Positions 1 through 11,989 of a DNA stretch of 64,000 nt are shown here, piece by piece. The notes under the pieces are model-generated. The model searched no databases. It was not told the DNA's origin and worked only from the letters and a program-made list of their open reading frames with translations. Positions within the stretch are counted from its first letter, which is position 1. The number at the start of each line of letters is the position of its first letter. The stretch covers positions 94,485 through 158,484 of the forward strand of contig CACVCF010000667.1 of assembly GCA_902729415.1 (NCBI GenBank), given 5' to 3'. Position numbers and translations under genes: made by a program. The stretch is from Terasakiella magnetica. Lineage in GTDB: Bacteria; Pseudomonadota; Alphaproteobacteria; Rhodospirillales; Magnetospirillaceae.

Positions 1-2
1 CC

Positions 3-266
3 CACGTGGAAGAGCATTTCGGCGGTATGCTGAACGCCTTCAAGTTCGGCGCCCCGCCCCATGGCGGCTCTGCCCCCGGCATCGACCGCATCGTCATGCT
101 GCTGGCCGACGAGCCCAATATCCGCGAAGTCATCTTGTTTCCCATGAACCAGCAGGCCCAGGATCTGCTGATGCAGGCCCCGGCGGAAATCACGCCCGAG
201 CGTCTGCGCGAATTGCACATCAAGCTCGACCTGCCCAAGCCCAAGAAAGAGGTGAAGGAGGGGTAA
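3..266 (+). CDS. aspS: Aspartyl-tRNA synthetase, C-terminal end (partial)
   Basis: This is the last 87 or so codons of a class II aminoacyl-tRNA synthetase; the rest lies left of the window. The stretch [15 protein letters not shown] is class II motif 3, whose arginine contacts ATP, and the preceding FGAPPHGG context is typical of bacterial AspRS. The protein ends in a lysine-rich tail ([10 protein letters not shown]) of the kind seen at AspRS C-termini. The enzyme charges tRNA-Asp in the cytoplasm. The stop codon is one base before the GTG start of the next gene, so the two are probably co-transcribed. Identity rests on the motif and its surroundings only, because the anticodon-binding domain is not visible. 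Confidence 0.9.
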   Translation, partial: HVEEHFGGMLNAFKFGAPPHGGSAPGIDRIVMLLADEPNIREVILFPMNQQAQDLLMQAPAEITPERLRELHIKLDLPKPKKEVKEG

Positions 267-267
267 G

Positions 268-1299
268 GTGAACGCTTCCCCCGTCGCTCATCCGTTCGAC
301 GCTCCTCCCGCACCCGCCGAGATGCGGGAGGTGGCGCCCGGCATCCATTGGATCAGGATGCCGCTGCCGTTTGCCCTCGACCACATCAATCTGTGGGCGC
401 TAGACGATGGCGAGGGCGGCGTGGCCCTGGTCGATAGCGGCCTTGGCACCGACGAGACCAAGGCCCTGTGGGCAAGTCTGTTCACCGGGCCTTTGGCGGG
501 CAAGACCCCCACCCGGCTGGTCTGCACCCACTTTCACCCCGACCATATGGGCCTTGCCGGGTGGCTGTGCGATCGTTTTGATATCGAGCTGCACGCCACC
601 ATGCGGGAATGGCTGTTCGCCCGCATGCTATGGCTGGAGCAGAGCGACGATTTCATCGCCAATCAACTGCGCTATTACCGCCGCATCGGCTTTGACGAGT
701 CCCAATTGGCGGGCGTCGCCGAGCGCGGCAACAGCTTCCGCAACCGCATCGAACGCATGCCGGTGCGTGTCATCGGCCTGCGTCACGGCGATACCCTGAC
801 CATCGGCCGCCATGACTGGCGGGTGATCGAAGGCGGCGGCCATTCCCCGGAACACGCCTGCCTTCATTGCGCCGAGGCGGGTATCCTGATTTCCGGCGAC
901 CAGATCCTGCCGCGCATCAGCCCCATCGTCGGGGTCTGGCCGCAGCAGCCCGAGTCCGAGCCTTTGTCGCTGTTCCTTGATGCTTTGTCGCGTTTGGGTG
1001 AACTGCCCGCCGACACCCTGGTGCTGCCGTCCCATGGCCTGCCCTTCACGGGCCTGCGTACGCGGGTGGCGGAATTGCAGGCTCATCATGCCGAACGTCT
1101 TGACCGCACCTTGGCGGCCTTGACCGAGCCCCGTCGGGCGCAAGAGGTGCTGAAAGCGCTGTTCCGGCGGGAATTGGATGCCCATCAGATGGGTTTCGCC
1201 GTCGCCGAGACCCTGGCCCATCTTCACCACCTCATGGCCCAGGGCAAGGTAGCGCGCGATCTCGGCGCCGATGGCGTCTGGAGCTATCGGCGGGCCTGA
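268..1299 (+). CDS. Metallo-beta-lactamase-fold hydrolase
   Basis: A 343-residue cytoplasmic protein with the metal-binding motif THFHPDH near residue 90 and further ligand candidates GGGHSPEH and SGDQILPR, which mark the MBL-fold hydrolases (glyoxalase II-like and related thioesterase or lactonase families). The C-terminal hundred residues (HHAERLDRTL to the end) resemble the winged-helix-like tail found in LACTB2-type members. It has no signal peptide. GTG is chosen as start because it follows the aspS stop by one base and lies behind an AAGGAGGGG Shine-Dalgarno. The substrate cannot be told from sequence. Confidence 0.8.
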   Translation: MNASPVAHPFDAPPAPAEMREVAPGIHWIRMPLPFALDHINLWALDDGEGGVALVDSGLGTDETKALWASLFTGPLAGKTPTRLVCTHFHPDHMGLAGWLCDRFDIELHATMREWLFARMLWLEQSDDFIANQLRYYRRIGFDESQLAGVAERGNSFRNRIERMPVRVIGLRHGDTLTIGRHDWRVIEGGGHSPEHACLHCAEAGILISGDQILPRISPIVGVWPQQPESEPLSLFLDALSRLGELPADTLVLPSHGLPFTGLRTRVAELQAHHAERLDRTLAALTEPRRAQEVLKALFRRELDAHQMGFAVAETLAHLHHLMAQGKVARDLGADGVWSYRRA

Positions 1300-1308
1300 C
1301 CGAAGAAA

Positions 1309-1339
1309 GAAAGGGGCACCCGAACCGGGCGCCCCTTTC
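1309..1339. terminator. Bidirectional hairpin terminator
   Basis: A near-perfect 14-bp stem (GAAAGGGGCACCCG and CGGGCGCCCCTTTC, one mismatch) with a 3-base loop lies between two convergent genes. A/T-containing flanks on both sides suit termination in either direction. Confidence 0.75.
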
Positions 1340-1343
1340 AGAC

Positions 1344-2363
1344 TCAGTAGGCGCGGTCGATACAGAAATCGATGACGTCGATCATCGCCTGTTTGACCGG
1401 GGTGTCGGGAAAGATGCCCAGGGCGTCGCGGGCGATTTCGCCGTAATGGCGGGCGCGGGCGACGGTGGCGGCGAGGCTGCCGTGCTTTTCCATCAGCTGG
1501 ATGGCCTGTTCCAGGTCGCCGTCGTTCTGGTCGAGGTCTTCGAGACAGCGGCGCCAGAAGGTGCGCTGATCGTCGTCGCCCCGGCGGAAAGCCAGGATCA
1601 CCGGCAAGGTGATCTTGCCTTCACGGAAATCGTCGCCCACGGTCTTGCCCAGCACCGCCTGCTTGGCCGAGTAGTCAAGTACGTCGTCGATGAGCTGGAA
1701 GGCGATGCCGAGATTGAGGCCGTAGGATTCCAGCGCCTCTTCCTCGATCTTGGGACGTTCGGCCACCACCGCGCCGATGCGGCAGGCGGCGGCGAACAAG
1801 GCGGCGGTCTTGGAGCGGATGACCTCCAGATAGGAATCTTCGCTGGTCTCGGTATCGTTGGCGGTGATCAGCTGCAGCACCTCGCCCTCGGCGATCACCG
1901 ACGATGCGTGCGACAAGATCGCCAGCACCGACAGCGAGCCGTCTTCGACCATCAGTTCGAACGAGCGGGAAAACAAGAAGTCGCCCACCAGGACGCTGGG
2001 CTTGTTGCCAAACAACGCATTGGCCGAGGCCTGACCGCGCCGTAATTCGGATTCGTCGACCACGTCGTCATGCAGCAAGGTGGCGGTGTGGATGAATTCG
2101 ACGCAGGCCGCTAGTTTGACATGGCGCTCACCGCTATGGCCCGCCAGCTTGGCCGAGGCCAAGGTCAGAACCGGGCGCAGACGCTTGCCGCCAGCGGCGA
2201 TGATATGGCCGGCCAGCTGGGGAATCAGCGCCACCGGGCTATGCATACGGTCGACGATGGTGCGGTTGACCTTTTCCAGGTCATCCTTGACCAGAGCCAC
2301 CAGTGTGTCGAAGCTTTTCGCCTTCTTGCTCCGTTCGTCTTCCAAACTCACCACGATCGCCAC
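1344..2363 (-). CDS. ispB: Long-chain polyprenyl diphosphate synthase
   Basis: A 339-residue trans-isoprenyl diphosphate synthase that extends farnesyl diphosphate with isopentenyl diphosphate to make the ubiquinone side chain. Both aspartate-rich motifs are visible: the first in LHDDVVDESELRRG and the second in QLIDDVLDY; the substrate-binding GGKRLRP motif precedes them. Length fits octaprenyl or decaprenyl synthases (IspB/DdsA); chain length cannot be read directly. I chose the GTG at 2363 because a GGGAGGAG ribosome-binding site lies upstream, whereas the longer reading frame to 2516 runs into the divergent methyltransferase gene and adds a non-conserved leader. Confidence 0.9.
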   Translation of the reverse strand: MAIVVSLEDERSKKAKSFDTLVALVKDDLEKVNRTIVDRMHSPVALIPQLAGHIIAAGGKRLRPVLTLASAKLAGHSGERHVKLAACVEFIHTATLLHDDVVDESELRRGQASANALFGNKPSVLVGDFLFSRSFELMVEDGSLSVLAILSHASSVIAEGEVLQLITANDTETSEDSYLEVIRSKTAALFAAACRIGAVVAERPKIEEEALESYGLNLGIAFQLIDDVLDYSAKQAVLGKTVGDDFREGKITLPVILAFRRGDDDQRTFWRRCLEDLDQNDGDLEQAIQLMEKHGSLAATVARARHYGEIARDALGIFPDTPVKQAMIDVIDFCIDRAY

Positions 2364-2478
2364 GATGCAGATACTCCTCCCGCGCGGACTGTTTCCTACC
2401 CGCGGGGACGAACATAGTGTTGCGGCGGAAAGGCGGTCAAGCTTACATCGCCCTGTTGTTATGCTTTCCAGGTGATTC

Positions 2479-3261
2479 ATGCATGCGGATATCCCCTTTG
2501 AGGTGACCGAAGACACGATTCTGGGGGGGCGGGTACGCCTGACCCAGCCTGCCCAAGGCTATCGCGCCGCCATCGACCCGGTGCTGTTAGCTGCCATGGT
2601 GCCGGGCCAAGCGGGGGAGCGCGCCCTTGATCTGGGCTGTGGCGTCGGCGCGGCGGCGTTGTGTCTGGCCGTCCGGGTGCCGGGGCTGGCGGTCACCGGC
2701 CTGGAAATTCAGCCCGCCCTGGCGGCTCTGGCGCGGCGTAATGCCGAGGCCAATGGCTGTTCCAGCCGGTTTGGGGTGGAGGAGGGCTCGGCCGCCGCGC
2801 CGCCGCCGCCGGTGGCCCTGGGCGGCTTTGACCACGTGCTGACCAACCCGCCTTATCTGGAGAAGGGCCGGGGGACGCCGCCACCTGGGCAAAGCAAAGC
2901 CACCGCCAATATGGAGGGCGAGGTCGATCTGGCGGCGTGGATCAGGGCGGCATCTGGATTGCTCAAGCCCAAGGGGCGGTTGACCATGATTCAGCGCGCC
3001 GACCGTCTCGGCCATATTCTGGCGGCGATGCAGGCACGCGGGTTGGGCGGCATCACGGTGGTGCCGTTGTGGCCCAAGCCGGGGCGCCCCGCCGCCCGCG
3101 TGATCGTCACCGCCCGCAAGGGGGCACGGACTCCCCTGGTGCTTCTGCCCGGTCTGGTGCTGCACCGTGCCGACGGAGCCTATACCGATGAAGCCGAGGC
3201 GGTGCTGCGCCATGGCGCAGCACTCCTTGACCCCTTCGGATCAGCAAAGGACAATGGGTGA
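2479..3261 (+). CDS. TrmN6-like tRNA (adenine-N6) methyltransferase
   Basis: A 260-residue class I SAM-dependent methyltransferase. The SAM-binding loop LDLGCGVGAAAL lies near residue 52, the acidic end of strand 2 is GLEIQPALA, and the catalytic NPPY motif (TNPPYLEKG) marks an N6-adenine methylase. The N-terminal GGRVRLTQPAQGYRAAIDPVLLAA matches the YfiC/TrmN6 family, which modifies A37 of tRNA-Val. It diverges from the polyprenyl synthase gene, so the 115 bases between them probably hold both promoters. The target specificity is inferred from the family. Confidence 0.8.
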   Translation: MHADIPFEVTEDTILGGRVRLTQPAQGYRAAIDPVLLAAMVPGQAGERALDLGCGVGAAALCLAVRVPGLAVTGLEIQPALAALARRNAEANGCSSRFGVEEGSAAAPPPPVALGGFDHVLTNPPYLEKGRGTPPPGQSKATANMEGEVDLAAWIRAASGLLKPKGRLTMIQRADRLGHILAAMQARGLGGITVVPLWPKPGRPAARVIVTARKGARTPLVLLPGLVLHRADGAYTDEAEAVLRHGAALLDPFGSAKDNG

Positions 3262-3491
3262 TGTTCGGAAAATTCCTGCTTACCGTCACGGTTATCGCCA
3301 TCATCTGGTTCGGCTATAAGTATCTTGGCCGGATGGCCGAGCTGCGGCAGCGCAAGCCCGGTGGCCCGCGCCCCGAGACTCCTGCCCAGGATGCCGGGGC
3401 GGCGGAAATCATGGTCGAGTGCAAAAGCTGCGGCACGTGGCAACCCGCCCGCTCGGCCAAGGCCTGCGGCCGCAACGATTGTCCGTATTAA
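3261..3491 (+). CDS. Small membrane protein with C-terminal four-cysteine segment
   Basis: A 76-residue protein. Residues 3-20 form one membrane segment. After a basic, proline-containing linker, the C-terminus carries CKSCGTW and CGRNDCPY, a CxxC/CxxxxC arrangement that could bind zinc. The ATG shares its first base with the stop codon of the methyltransferase gene (TGATG), so translation is coupled. No function is recognised. Confidence 0.7.
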   Translation: MFGKFLLTVTVIAIIWFGYKYLGRMAELRQRKPGGPRPETPAQDAGAAEIMVECKSCGTWQPARSAKACGRNDCPY

Positions 3492-3634
3492 CACCTAGTC
3501 TATTGAACCGGATTGAACGTAGCGCCACTTACAAATGGTGGATGCCAATGGCCTGTATTCTATGCCTTTGTGCGTGACCGTCTATGCTATAGGTATTGGC
3601 ATCTGACCATGGCACCTTTAACGGAGACGGCTTG

Positions 3635-6241
3635 ATGAGCGATGCCCAGTTCAGGGCGAATTCCCTGCTGGCAGGCCTGTTCCGGCGGCAGGCGGCGGTG
3701 CTGGCAGCATTGCTGGTAATGGCCTTCGCGGGCTATTGGACGCTTGAATGGACGGTATCCTTTCTGTCCGATGACGGTGCCCTGATCAACGTCGCCGGGC
3801 GTCAGCGCATGCTATCGCAGCGGATCAGCGGGTTGAGCTATCAGCTTTCTACGGCCACCGACGAGGATGGGCGGCAGGCCTTACGTTCCTTGATCACCAT
3901 CGCCGCCACCGAAATGGAGAATGGGCACGCTCGGCTGATTCAAGAGGGTGCCGAGCGAGGCATGTCGCCCGAGCTGCACAATCTTTATTTCGGCCAGACT
4001 CCCTCTTTGGACCAAAGTGTCCCGCACTTCATTGCCTTGGCGCGGGACCTGGCGGGCCGGGGGAGTCTGGGGACTGGGGCCGACGTCCCCATCTTGCGGG
4101 AACTGGCCCAAATGGGGCGGGTGGACTTGCTGCAAGGGTTGGAGCGGGTGGTGGTCCGCTATCAGGAGGAAAGCTACGCCCGGGTTGTCCGGTTGCGCTA
4201 CAACGCCATGATCGGGCTGTATCTGTTTGCTGCGGTGCTGGCATTTTCCTGGCTGGGTGTCTTTCATCCCATGGCACGGCGCCTGCGTGAGGAATTGGCC
4301 GCCCATCAGGCGGCGGAGGAGCAGATTCATCTGGTTCTGGAATCCGTGGGCGAGGGCATCATCGGGTTGGATGCCTTGGGCCATACCAGCTTCGTCAATC
4401 GATCGGCCATGCACATGCTGGGTTATGACGCGGATGAACTGATCGGCCGTCACCTTCATCCCATGGTGCATCACACCCGCTCCGACGGCAGCACCTATCC
4501 CCAGGAGACCTGTCCCCTAACCCAGACACTGCGTGATGGCAGTCGCTGCAGCGTCGATAACGAGCTGTTCTGGCGCAAGGATGGGAGTTCATTTCCTATC
4601 CACTATCTGTCCAATCCCATTCTCAAGGACGGCGCTTTGATCGGGGCGGTGGTCACCTTCCGCGATATTTCCGAGCAGTTAGAGACCAAGCGGTCGCTTC
4701 TGGCCAGCGAGGAAATCAAGAGCTGTATTCTCGACGCAGCCCTGGATGCCATCGTCACCGTTGACAGCAATGGCCTTATCGTCGAGTTCAATCCCGCCGC
4801 CGAGCGGATTTTCGGCCACCACCCCTCTGATGTGATCGGGCGCGAGATCGCCAGCCTGATCATTCCCGAGGAATTCCGCGACGCCCACCGCCGCGGGTTG
4901 GCGCGGGTGGTCGCCGGTGGGGCCTCGAAAGTTGTAGGCCAGCGCCTGGAAATGATCGGCCAGCATGCCGACGGCCATACCATTCCAGTGGAACTGACTA
5001 TTACCCATCTTCCCGACCATGGCCTGTTCACTGCGTTTATCCGCGATCTCTCCGAGCAGAAGCGCACCGAGGCGGCACTGCGGCGGTCACAAAAGCTGGA
5101 TGCGGTCGGGCAACTGACTGGAGGCATTGCCCACGACTTCAACAATTTATTGGGCATCATCACTGGCAACCTCGAATTGCTGCAAAAGAGCGTGGCCGAT
5201 GACGAGAAGGCCGCCAAGCGGGTGGCGACGGCGTTGAAAAGCGCCAAGCGCGGTGCCGACCTTACCCGGCGTCTGCTGTCGTTCTCGCGCCAAGATCCCG
5301 GCATTCACGGCAAGGAGCCCTGCGACCTCAACGAGGCCATCTCCAGCATGCTGGAGATGCTGCAACGCTCGCTGACCCAGGTGGTGACGGTCAAGACCGG
5401 CCTGGAGCCCAATCTGTGGAAGACCGCTATCAATCGCAGCGAGTTTGAAGACAGTCTGCTCAACCTCACCATCAATGCCCGCGATGCCATGCCCCAGGGT
5501 GGCATTTTGCTGATCGATACCAACAATATCACCATCGAACCGGCCCATGCCCGCATCGATCCCAATCTGAAGGCGGGGGATTACGTGGTGGTCTCGGTCA
5601 GCGATACCGGGACCGGTATTTCGAGAGAGATCGTGGACAAGATCTTCGAGCCGTTCTTCACCACCAAGGAGCGGGGCAAGGGGACAGGGCTCGGCCTCAG
5701 CATGGTCTATGGCTTCGCCAAGCGTTCGGGCGGCCATATCCGCGCCTATTCCGACGTCGGGGTGGGAACCACATTCCGTCTTTATCTGCCCCGCTGCCGT
5801 GACGAGGCCGGAGGAGGGGCGGGGCAGGACGATTCCCTTAGCGACCTGCCCCGTGGGAGCGAGACGATTCTGGTGGTGGACGATGAAATTCATCTGGCCG
5901 AGATCGCGGGCGAGTTCCTTCAGGATCTGGGCTACACTGCCATCGTCTGCGGCGACCCCAGAGAGGCGTCGCGCCTTCTCGCCCAGCGGTCAGATATCGA
6001 TCTGCTGTTTACCGATGTGGTGATGCCCCACGGTATGGACGGCTTTGCCCTGGCGCGCCAAGTCCTCGAACATGGGCTGGGCTGTGCCGTGCTGTTCACC
6101 TCGGGCTTTACCGGATACGCCCATGATCGTCCCCAGGACGAAGGGCATGTGATGCTGACCAAACCCTATGGCAAGGCGGATCTGGCGCGAAAGGTGCGCG
6201 ACGTTCTTGATGCCCGGAAACAGGAGATGAAGCGGCCATGA
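3635..6241 (+). CDS. Membrane hybrid sensor histidine kinase (PilJ-type sensor, two PAS, HisKA, HATPase, REC)
   Basis: An 868-residue sensor. Membrane segments lie at about 20-42 and 195-215, enclosing a periplasmic domain that starts with [15 protein letters not shown], the signature of the PilJ/NarX-type four-helix sensor. Two PAS domains follow (roughly 235-355 and 360-480). The phospho-acceptor histidine is in GGIAHDFNN (about residue 500), then the ATPase N-box NARDAMP, DTGTGIS and GTGLGLS. A C-terminal receiver (about 745-860) has its aspartate in LLFTDVVMP. The histidine sequence HDFNN is typical of hybrid kinases with a C-terminal receiver. ATG 3635 follows an ACGGAGA site. Its stop overlaps the next gene's start, so the receiver-EAL protein is the likely partner. 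The signal is unknown. Confidence 0.9.
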   Translation: MSDAQFRANSLLAGLFRRQAAVLAALLVMAFAGYWTLEWTVSFLSDDGALINVAGRQRMLSQRISGLSYQLSTATDEDGRQALRSLITIAATEMENGHARLIQEGAERGMSPELHNLYFGQTPSLDQSVPHFIALARDLAGRGSLGTGADVPILRELAQMGRVDLLQGLERVVVRYQEESYARVVRLRYNAMIGLYLFAAVLAFSWLGVFHPMARRLREELAAHQAAEEQIHLVLESVGEGIIGLDALGHTSFVNRSAMHMLGYDADELIGRHLHPMVHHTRSDGSTYPQETCPLTQTLRDGSRCSVDNELFWRKDGSSFPIHYLSNPILKDGALIGAVVTFRDISEQLETKRSLLASEEIKSCILDAALDAIVTVDSNGLIVEFNPAAERIFGHHPSDVIGREIASLIIPEEFRDAHRRGLARVVAGGASKVVGQRLEMIGQHADGHTIPVELTITHLPDHGLFTAFIRDLSEQKRTEAALRRSQKLDAVGQLTGGIAHDFNNLLGIITGNLELLQKSVADDEKAAKRVATALKSAKRGADLTRRLLSFSRQDPGIHGKEPCDLNEAISSMLEMLQRSLTQVVTVKTGLEPNLWKTAINRSEFEDSLLNLTINARDAMPQGGILLIDTNNITIEPAHARIDPNLKAGDYVVVSVSDTGTGISREIVDKIFEPFFTTKERGKGTGLGLSMVYGFAKRSGGHIRAYSDVGVGTTFRLYLPRCRDEAGGGAGQDDSLSDLPRGSETILVVDDEIHLAEIAGEFLQDLGYTAIVCGDPREASRLLAQRSDIDLLFTDVVMPHGMDGFALARQVLEHGLGCAVLFTSGFTGYAHDRPQDEGHVMLTKPYGKADLARKVRDVLDARKQEMKRP

Positions 6242-7428
6242 CCGATATGGATATGGGCAAGGCCCGTCGGCCACCGGTTTTGATCCTCGACGACGAGCGC
6301 GACATGTGCGAGTTCGTGGCCGATGTGGGAGACGACCAGGATTTCGACACCCAGTGGTGCGACAACTTCGAGGATTTCGCCTGCCGCTATTCCGTCGATT
6401 TGCGCGGTATATTTCTGGATCTGGCCATGCCCGGCATGGATGGAGTCGAGATCATCCGCTTCCTCGGCGACAACAAGTCCAAGGCCCATCTGGTGCTGAT
6501 GAGCGGCCATGACATCCACCTGCTGGAAGCCGCCCGCCGTTTGGCCCAGACCCGTGGGCTCAAGGTGGCGGGGGTCTTGCACAAGCCGTTCGAGCTGAGC
6601 GCCCTGATTGCCATGTACGATATTCTGGCGGCGGCGGGGGATCCGGTACGCCCCAGCGTCACCGAGCGGGCCATTGGGCTCTATATGCCCAGCGCCGCCG
6701 ATCTGAGCGCCGCCATGGCGGCGGGGCATGTGATTCCCTATTTTCAGCCCAAATTCAGCGTTGCCACCCGCACCATCACCGGTGCCGAGGTTCTGGCCCG
6801 TTGGATCGACCCCGAACACGGTATGATCGGACCGGACCGCTTTATCCCCCTGGCCGAGCGGGAGGGGCTGATCGAAGCCTTGACCGATTGCATCGTCGAT
6901 CGTGCCCTCGACCAAAGCCGGATCTGGCAGGACCAGGGGCATACCCTGAAACTGGCGCTTAATCTGTCACCTTTGACGCTGCGCCGTCTCGACTTACCCG
7001 ACACCATGTTGGCCAAGGTGACGGCGCGGGGATTGTCTCCGGAGACCATCACGCTGGAGGTGACGGAATCGGCGCTGACCAGCGATTTCTCCGCTTCGCT
7101 CGATATATTGACCCGACTGCGCATGCGTCGCTTTGGTCTGTCGGTCGATGATTTTGGTACCGGTTACTCTTCGCTGAAGCAGCTTCAGCACGGCCCCTTC
7201 ACCGAGTTGAAGGTGGATCAGTCCTTCGTCGCCAAGGCGCTGGAGGAGGAGGGCTCGCTTGCCATCGTTGAAAGCTCGATCCAGCTTGGGCACCGTCTGG
7301 GCCTCAAGGTCGTGGCCGAAGGCATCGAGACCGAGGAACAGATGCAGCTGATCCACGGTCTCGGTTGTGAGGAGGCTCAGGGGTTTCTGCTGGCCCGGCC
7401 GGTCGCCGCCGACAGATTCCCGTTTTAG
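6238..7428 (+). CDS. Response regulator with receiver and EAL (c-di-GMP phosphodiesterase) domains
   Basis: A 396-residue protein. The receiver (1-125) has the acidic pair LDDERD, phosphorylation site IFLDLAMPG (about D61) and the conserved lysine in LHKPF. The EAL domain (about 165-390) keeps the metal and catalytic residues: EVLARW in place of EALLRW, NLSP, LEVTES, VDDFGTGYSS, LKVDQSF and AEGIETEEQ, so c-di-GMP hydrolysis to pGpG is expected. ATG overlaps the kinase stop by four bases (ATGA), indicating an operon in which the sensor controls second-messenger turnover. The EVL variant of the signature motif occurs in active enzymes. Confidence 0.92.
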   Translation: MTDMDMGKARRPPVLILDDERDMCEFVADVGDDQDFDTQWCDNFEDFACRYSVDLRGIFLDLAMPGMDGVEIIRFLGDNKSKAHLVLMSGHDIHLLEAARRLAQTRGLKVAGVLHKPFELSALIAMYDILAAAGDPVRPSVTERAIGLYMPSAADLSAAMAAGHVIPYFQPKFSVATRTITGAEVLARWIDPEHGMIGPDRFIPLAEREGLIEALTDCIVDRALDQSRIWQDQGHTLKLALNLSPLTLRRLDLPDTMLAKVTARGLSPETITLEVTESALTSDFSASLDILTRLRMRRFGLSVDDFGTGYSSLKQLQHGPFTELKVDQSFVAKALEEEGSLAIVESSIQLGHRLGLKVVAEGIETEEQMQLIHGLGCEEAQGFLLARPVAADRFPF

Positions 7429-7443
7429 GGCGATGCGCCCCAG

Positions 7444-7878
7444 CTATTTCTTGTCCAAGACGACGTTGTTCGACCCGGCCGCCCCCATATAAACCGCCAG
7501 GATCTTGACCGGGACGGTGCCCAGATTCATGCCGCGATGGGTCACCGCCATGGCCTCCATGAAGGCGTCTCCCGGCTTGTAGGTCTGCTTGCCCTTGGTG
7601 CCGTAATCCACGGTAACCACGCCCTCTTGGATATAGGCGAACATGGGGGTGCCGTGCTGATGCAAGATGGTCTCGGCACCGGGCATGATGGTCACGATGC
7701 TGGCGGTGATATGGGCCGGGCCGGTGGTCGGATATTTGATATCCTCATCGGCGATGGTCTTGCCGGTCGATAGAATATCCACGGTGGGATAGGCATTCTG
7801 AGCCCAGGCCGGAGCGGCCAAGGTGAAGGTCATGGCCATTGCCGTCAGAAGAGCTGCCCGGATCAGTGCTTGTCCCAT
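7444..7878 (-). CDS. Secreted single-domain cupin
   Basis: A 144-residue protein beginning with a Sec signal peptide that ends at AAPAWAQ/N. The mature part is one cupin barrel: PGAETILHQHGTPMF supplies the H-x-H ligands and EAMAVTHRG the later histidine of a metal site. ATG 7878 has an AGGAAAG site 8 bases upstream; a longer frame adds an unlikely basic leader before the signal peptide. It is convergent with the EAL gene and lies downstream of the oxidase operon on the same strand. Function is unknown; a periplasmic metal-dependent or ligand-binding role is likely. Confidence 0.8.
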   Translation of the reverse strand: MGQALIRAALLTAMAMTFTLAAPAWAQNAYPTVDILSTGKTIADEDIKYPTTGPAHITASIVTIMPGAETILHQHGTPMFAYIQEGVVTVDYGTKGKQTYKPGDAFMEAMAVTHRGMNLGTVPVKILAVYMGAAGSNNVVLDKK

Positions 7879-7959
7879 TCTAAATTCTTTCCTGTCGCTG
7901 AAAATCCTCCGTTTATTCCAATAGATAAAACCGCGGCGGGTCAATGCAATCGTTTGATT

Positions 7960-8778
7960 TCAACCATTGCCCCACCAATAGACCCAGACGAACAGGAATA
8001 TCCACACCGCGTCCACGAAGTGCCAGTACCACGAGGCCGCCTCGAACCCAACATGGCGCTCGGGGGTGAAGTCGCCCCTGGCGATGCGAAGCTGGCAGAC
8101 GGCGAGGAAGCACACGCCGACAAAAACATGAAAGCCGTGAAACCCCGTCGCCATATAGAATACTGATGGATACATGCCGCCGGTGAAGGCGAACAGGGCT
8201 TGGCCGTATTCATGGACCTGCAAGCTGAGGAACACTCCCCCCAGGGCGATGGTCAGCAGCAGCCAGCGGGTGGACAACGCCCGGTGATCAGCCACCAGGG
8301 CATGGTGGGCGCGGCTGAGGGTCAGGCCCGAACTCATCAGGATCAGGGTGTTGACGAAGGGAATGTGCCAGGTGTCCAGGACTTGGATTCCGGCGGGCGG
8401 CCACTGGCTGATACCGGGACTGACCTTCAGGGCGCCGTTGAAGAACGCCCAGAAGAAGGCGACGAAGAACATCACCTCCGAGGCGATAAACAGCGCCATC
8501 CCCACTTTAAGACCGTGGCGGACCTCGGGCGTGTGGGAATGGCCGTCACCGCCTTCGCGCACCACGTCGCGCCACCAGCCGATCATGGTGATCACGATCA
8601 GCGCCAGGCCGGTGTAAAGACCGCCGGTGCGGGCATGGTCATGGAAATAGCCTACGGCCCCCCAGGCCAGAATACCCGCCGACAGGCCGCCCACAAGCGG
8701 CCATGGGCTGGGATCGACCAGATGGTAGGGATGGTGTGGGGTATCGTCAGGATGGGGCGTAGCATGGGCGTGGGTCAT
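7960..8778 (-). CDS. ctaE: Cytochrome c oxidase subunit III
   Basis: A 272-residue integral membrane protein with about seven hydrophobic segments and the family signatures YHLVDPSPWPL, FFVAFFWAFF, GFHGFHVFVG and WYWHFVDAVW. It is the non-catalytic core subunit of an aa3-type haem-copper oxidase and protects subunit I. Its start overlaps the stop of the ctaG gene (ATGA), making it the last gene of the coxB-coxA-ctaG-coxC operon. Confidence 0.95.
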   Translation of the reverse strand: MTHAHATPHPDDTPHHPYHLVDPSPWPLVGGLSAGILAWGAVGYFHDHARTGGLYTGLALIVITMIGWWRDVVREGGDGHSHTPEVRHGLKVGMALFIASEVMFFVAFFWAFFNGALKVSPGISQWPPAGIQVLDTWHIPFVNTLILMSSGLTLSRAHHALVADHRALSTRWLLLTIALGGVFLSLQVHEYGQALFAFTGGMYPSVFYMATGFHGFHVFVGVCFLAVCQLRIARGDFTPERHVGFEAASWYWHFVDAVWIFLFVWVYWWGNG

Positions 8779-9323
8779 GACCGTCCTTTCGAAGTGGCGG
8801 GGCCTTCGGCCTGAAAGAATGTGTACGAAAGCGTGATGGTGTTGACCTCATCGGCATGGGGATCAGCGGCCATGGCGGGATCAACCACGAAACTGACCGT
8901 CAGATCGGCGCTTTCACCGGGCTTCAACACCTGCTCGGTAAAGCAGAAACACTGAATCTTGGCGATGTAGCGGCCGACCTTGTCGGGGGTGGCGTTGAAC
9001 ACGGCGGTGCCGGTGATGGGGTGGTCGGAAAGGTTGGTGGCGGTAAAGACGGCTAGGGTATCCTCGCCCAGATGCACCTTGATCTCGCGCATTTGAGGGG
9101 CAAAGCGCCACGGCAGCCCCTTGGCCACCGAGGAATCGAACCGTACCGTCACCACCCGCTGATTGGGTTGACTGTTCTGCGCCGCCACCTGCCTGGGGGC
9201 GCCGCCGATGCCGGTGGCCTGACAGAACGCCTTGTAGAGCGGTACGCTGGCGACAACCAGACCGATCATGGCGGCGACCACTGCCATCAGTACCGCTACG
9301 GTCGATCCGGTGCGCCGGTTCAT
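8775..9323 (-). CDS. ctaG: Cytochrome c oxidase assembly protein CtaG/Cox11
   Basis: A 182-residue protein with one N-terminal membrane anchor (residues 8-30) and a periplasmic immunoglobulin-like domain. KIQCFCFTEQVLKPGE contains the CxC copper-binding pair of Cox11, which delivers copper to the CuB site of subunit I. YKAFCQATG and the MAADPHADEV segment are also typical. It sits between the subunit I and III genes, as usual in alphaproteobacteria, though the haem O synthase gene often found in such operons is absent here. Confidence 0.95.
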   Translation of the reverse strand: MNRRTGSTVAVLMAVVAAMIGLVVASVPLYKAFCQATGIGGAPRQVAAQNSQPNQRVVTVRFDSSVAKGLPWRFAPQMREIKVHLGEDTLAVFTATNLSDHPITGTAVFNATPDKVGRYIAKIQCFCFTEQVLKPGESADLTVSFVVDPAMAADPHADEVNTITLSYTFFQAEGPATSKGRS

Positions 9324-9329
9324 GTCCGT

Positions 9330-11746
<2,417 letters not shown>

Positions 11747-11902
11747 GGGATGCCATCCTCCCTGTCGTCGCATAGCCCCTCGCTGGGCGCTGCACTGCAA
11801 AAAATGCAACTTAATCTTAAGTGTGGGGGGCCGTTCTGCGCTTTCCAAGGTCTGGCGCTAAAAAAGTCCCACTCAGGCAGTAGGGATATTGGCGACAAAA
11901 AC

Positions 11903-11919
11903 CACATACCCCATATGTG
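11903..11919. promoter_or_regulatory. Inverted repeat between the oxidase operon and the rhodanese gene
   Basis: CACATA-N5-TATGTG is a 6-bp inverted repeat with a 5-base spacer in the 240-base divergent intergenic region. Its place suits an operator, but it matches no site I recognise, and a 6-bp repeat can arise by chance. Confidence 0.3.
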
Positions 11920-11989
11920 TCGGGGAGGGTTGGAGATTGGATTAGGGCTTGCTAAAGTTATGGATCATTTGGTGGATGGGATGGGTGTC

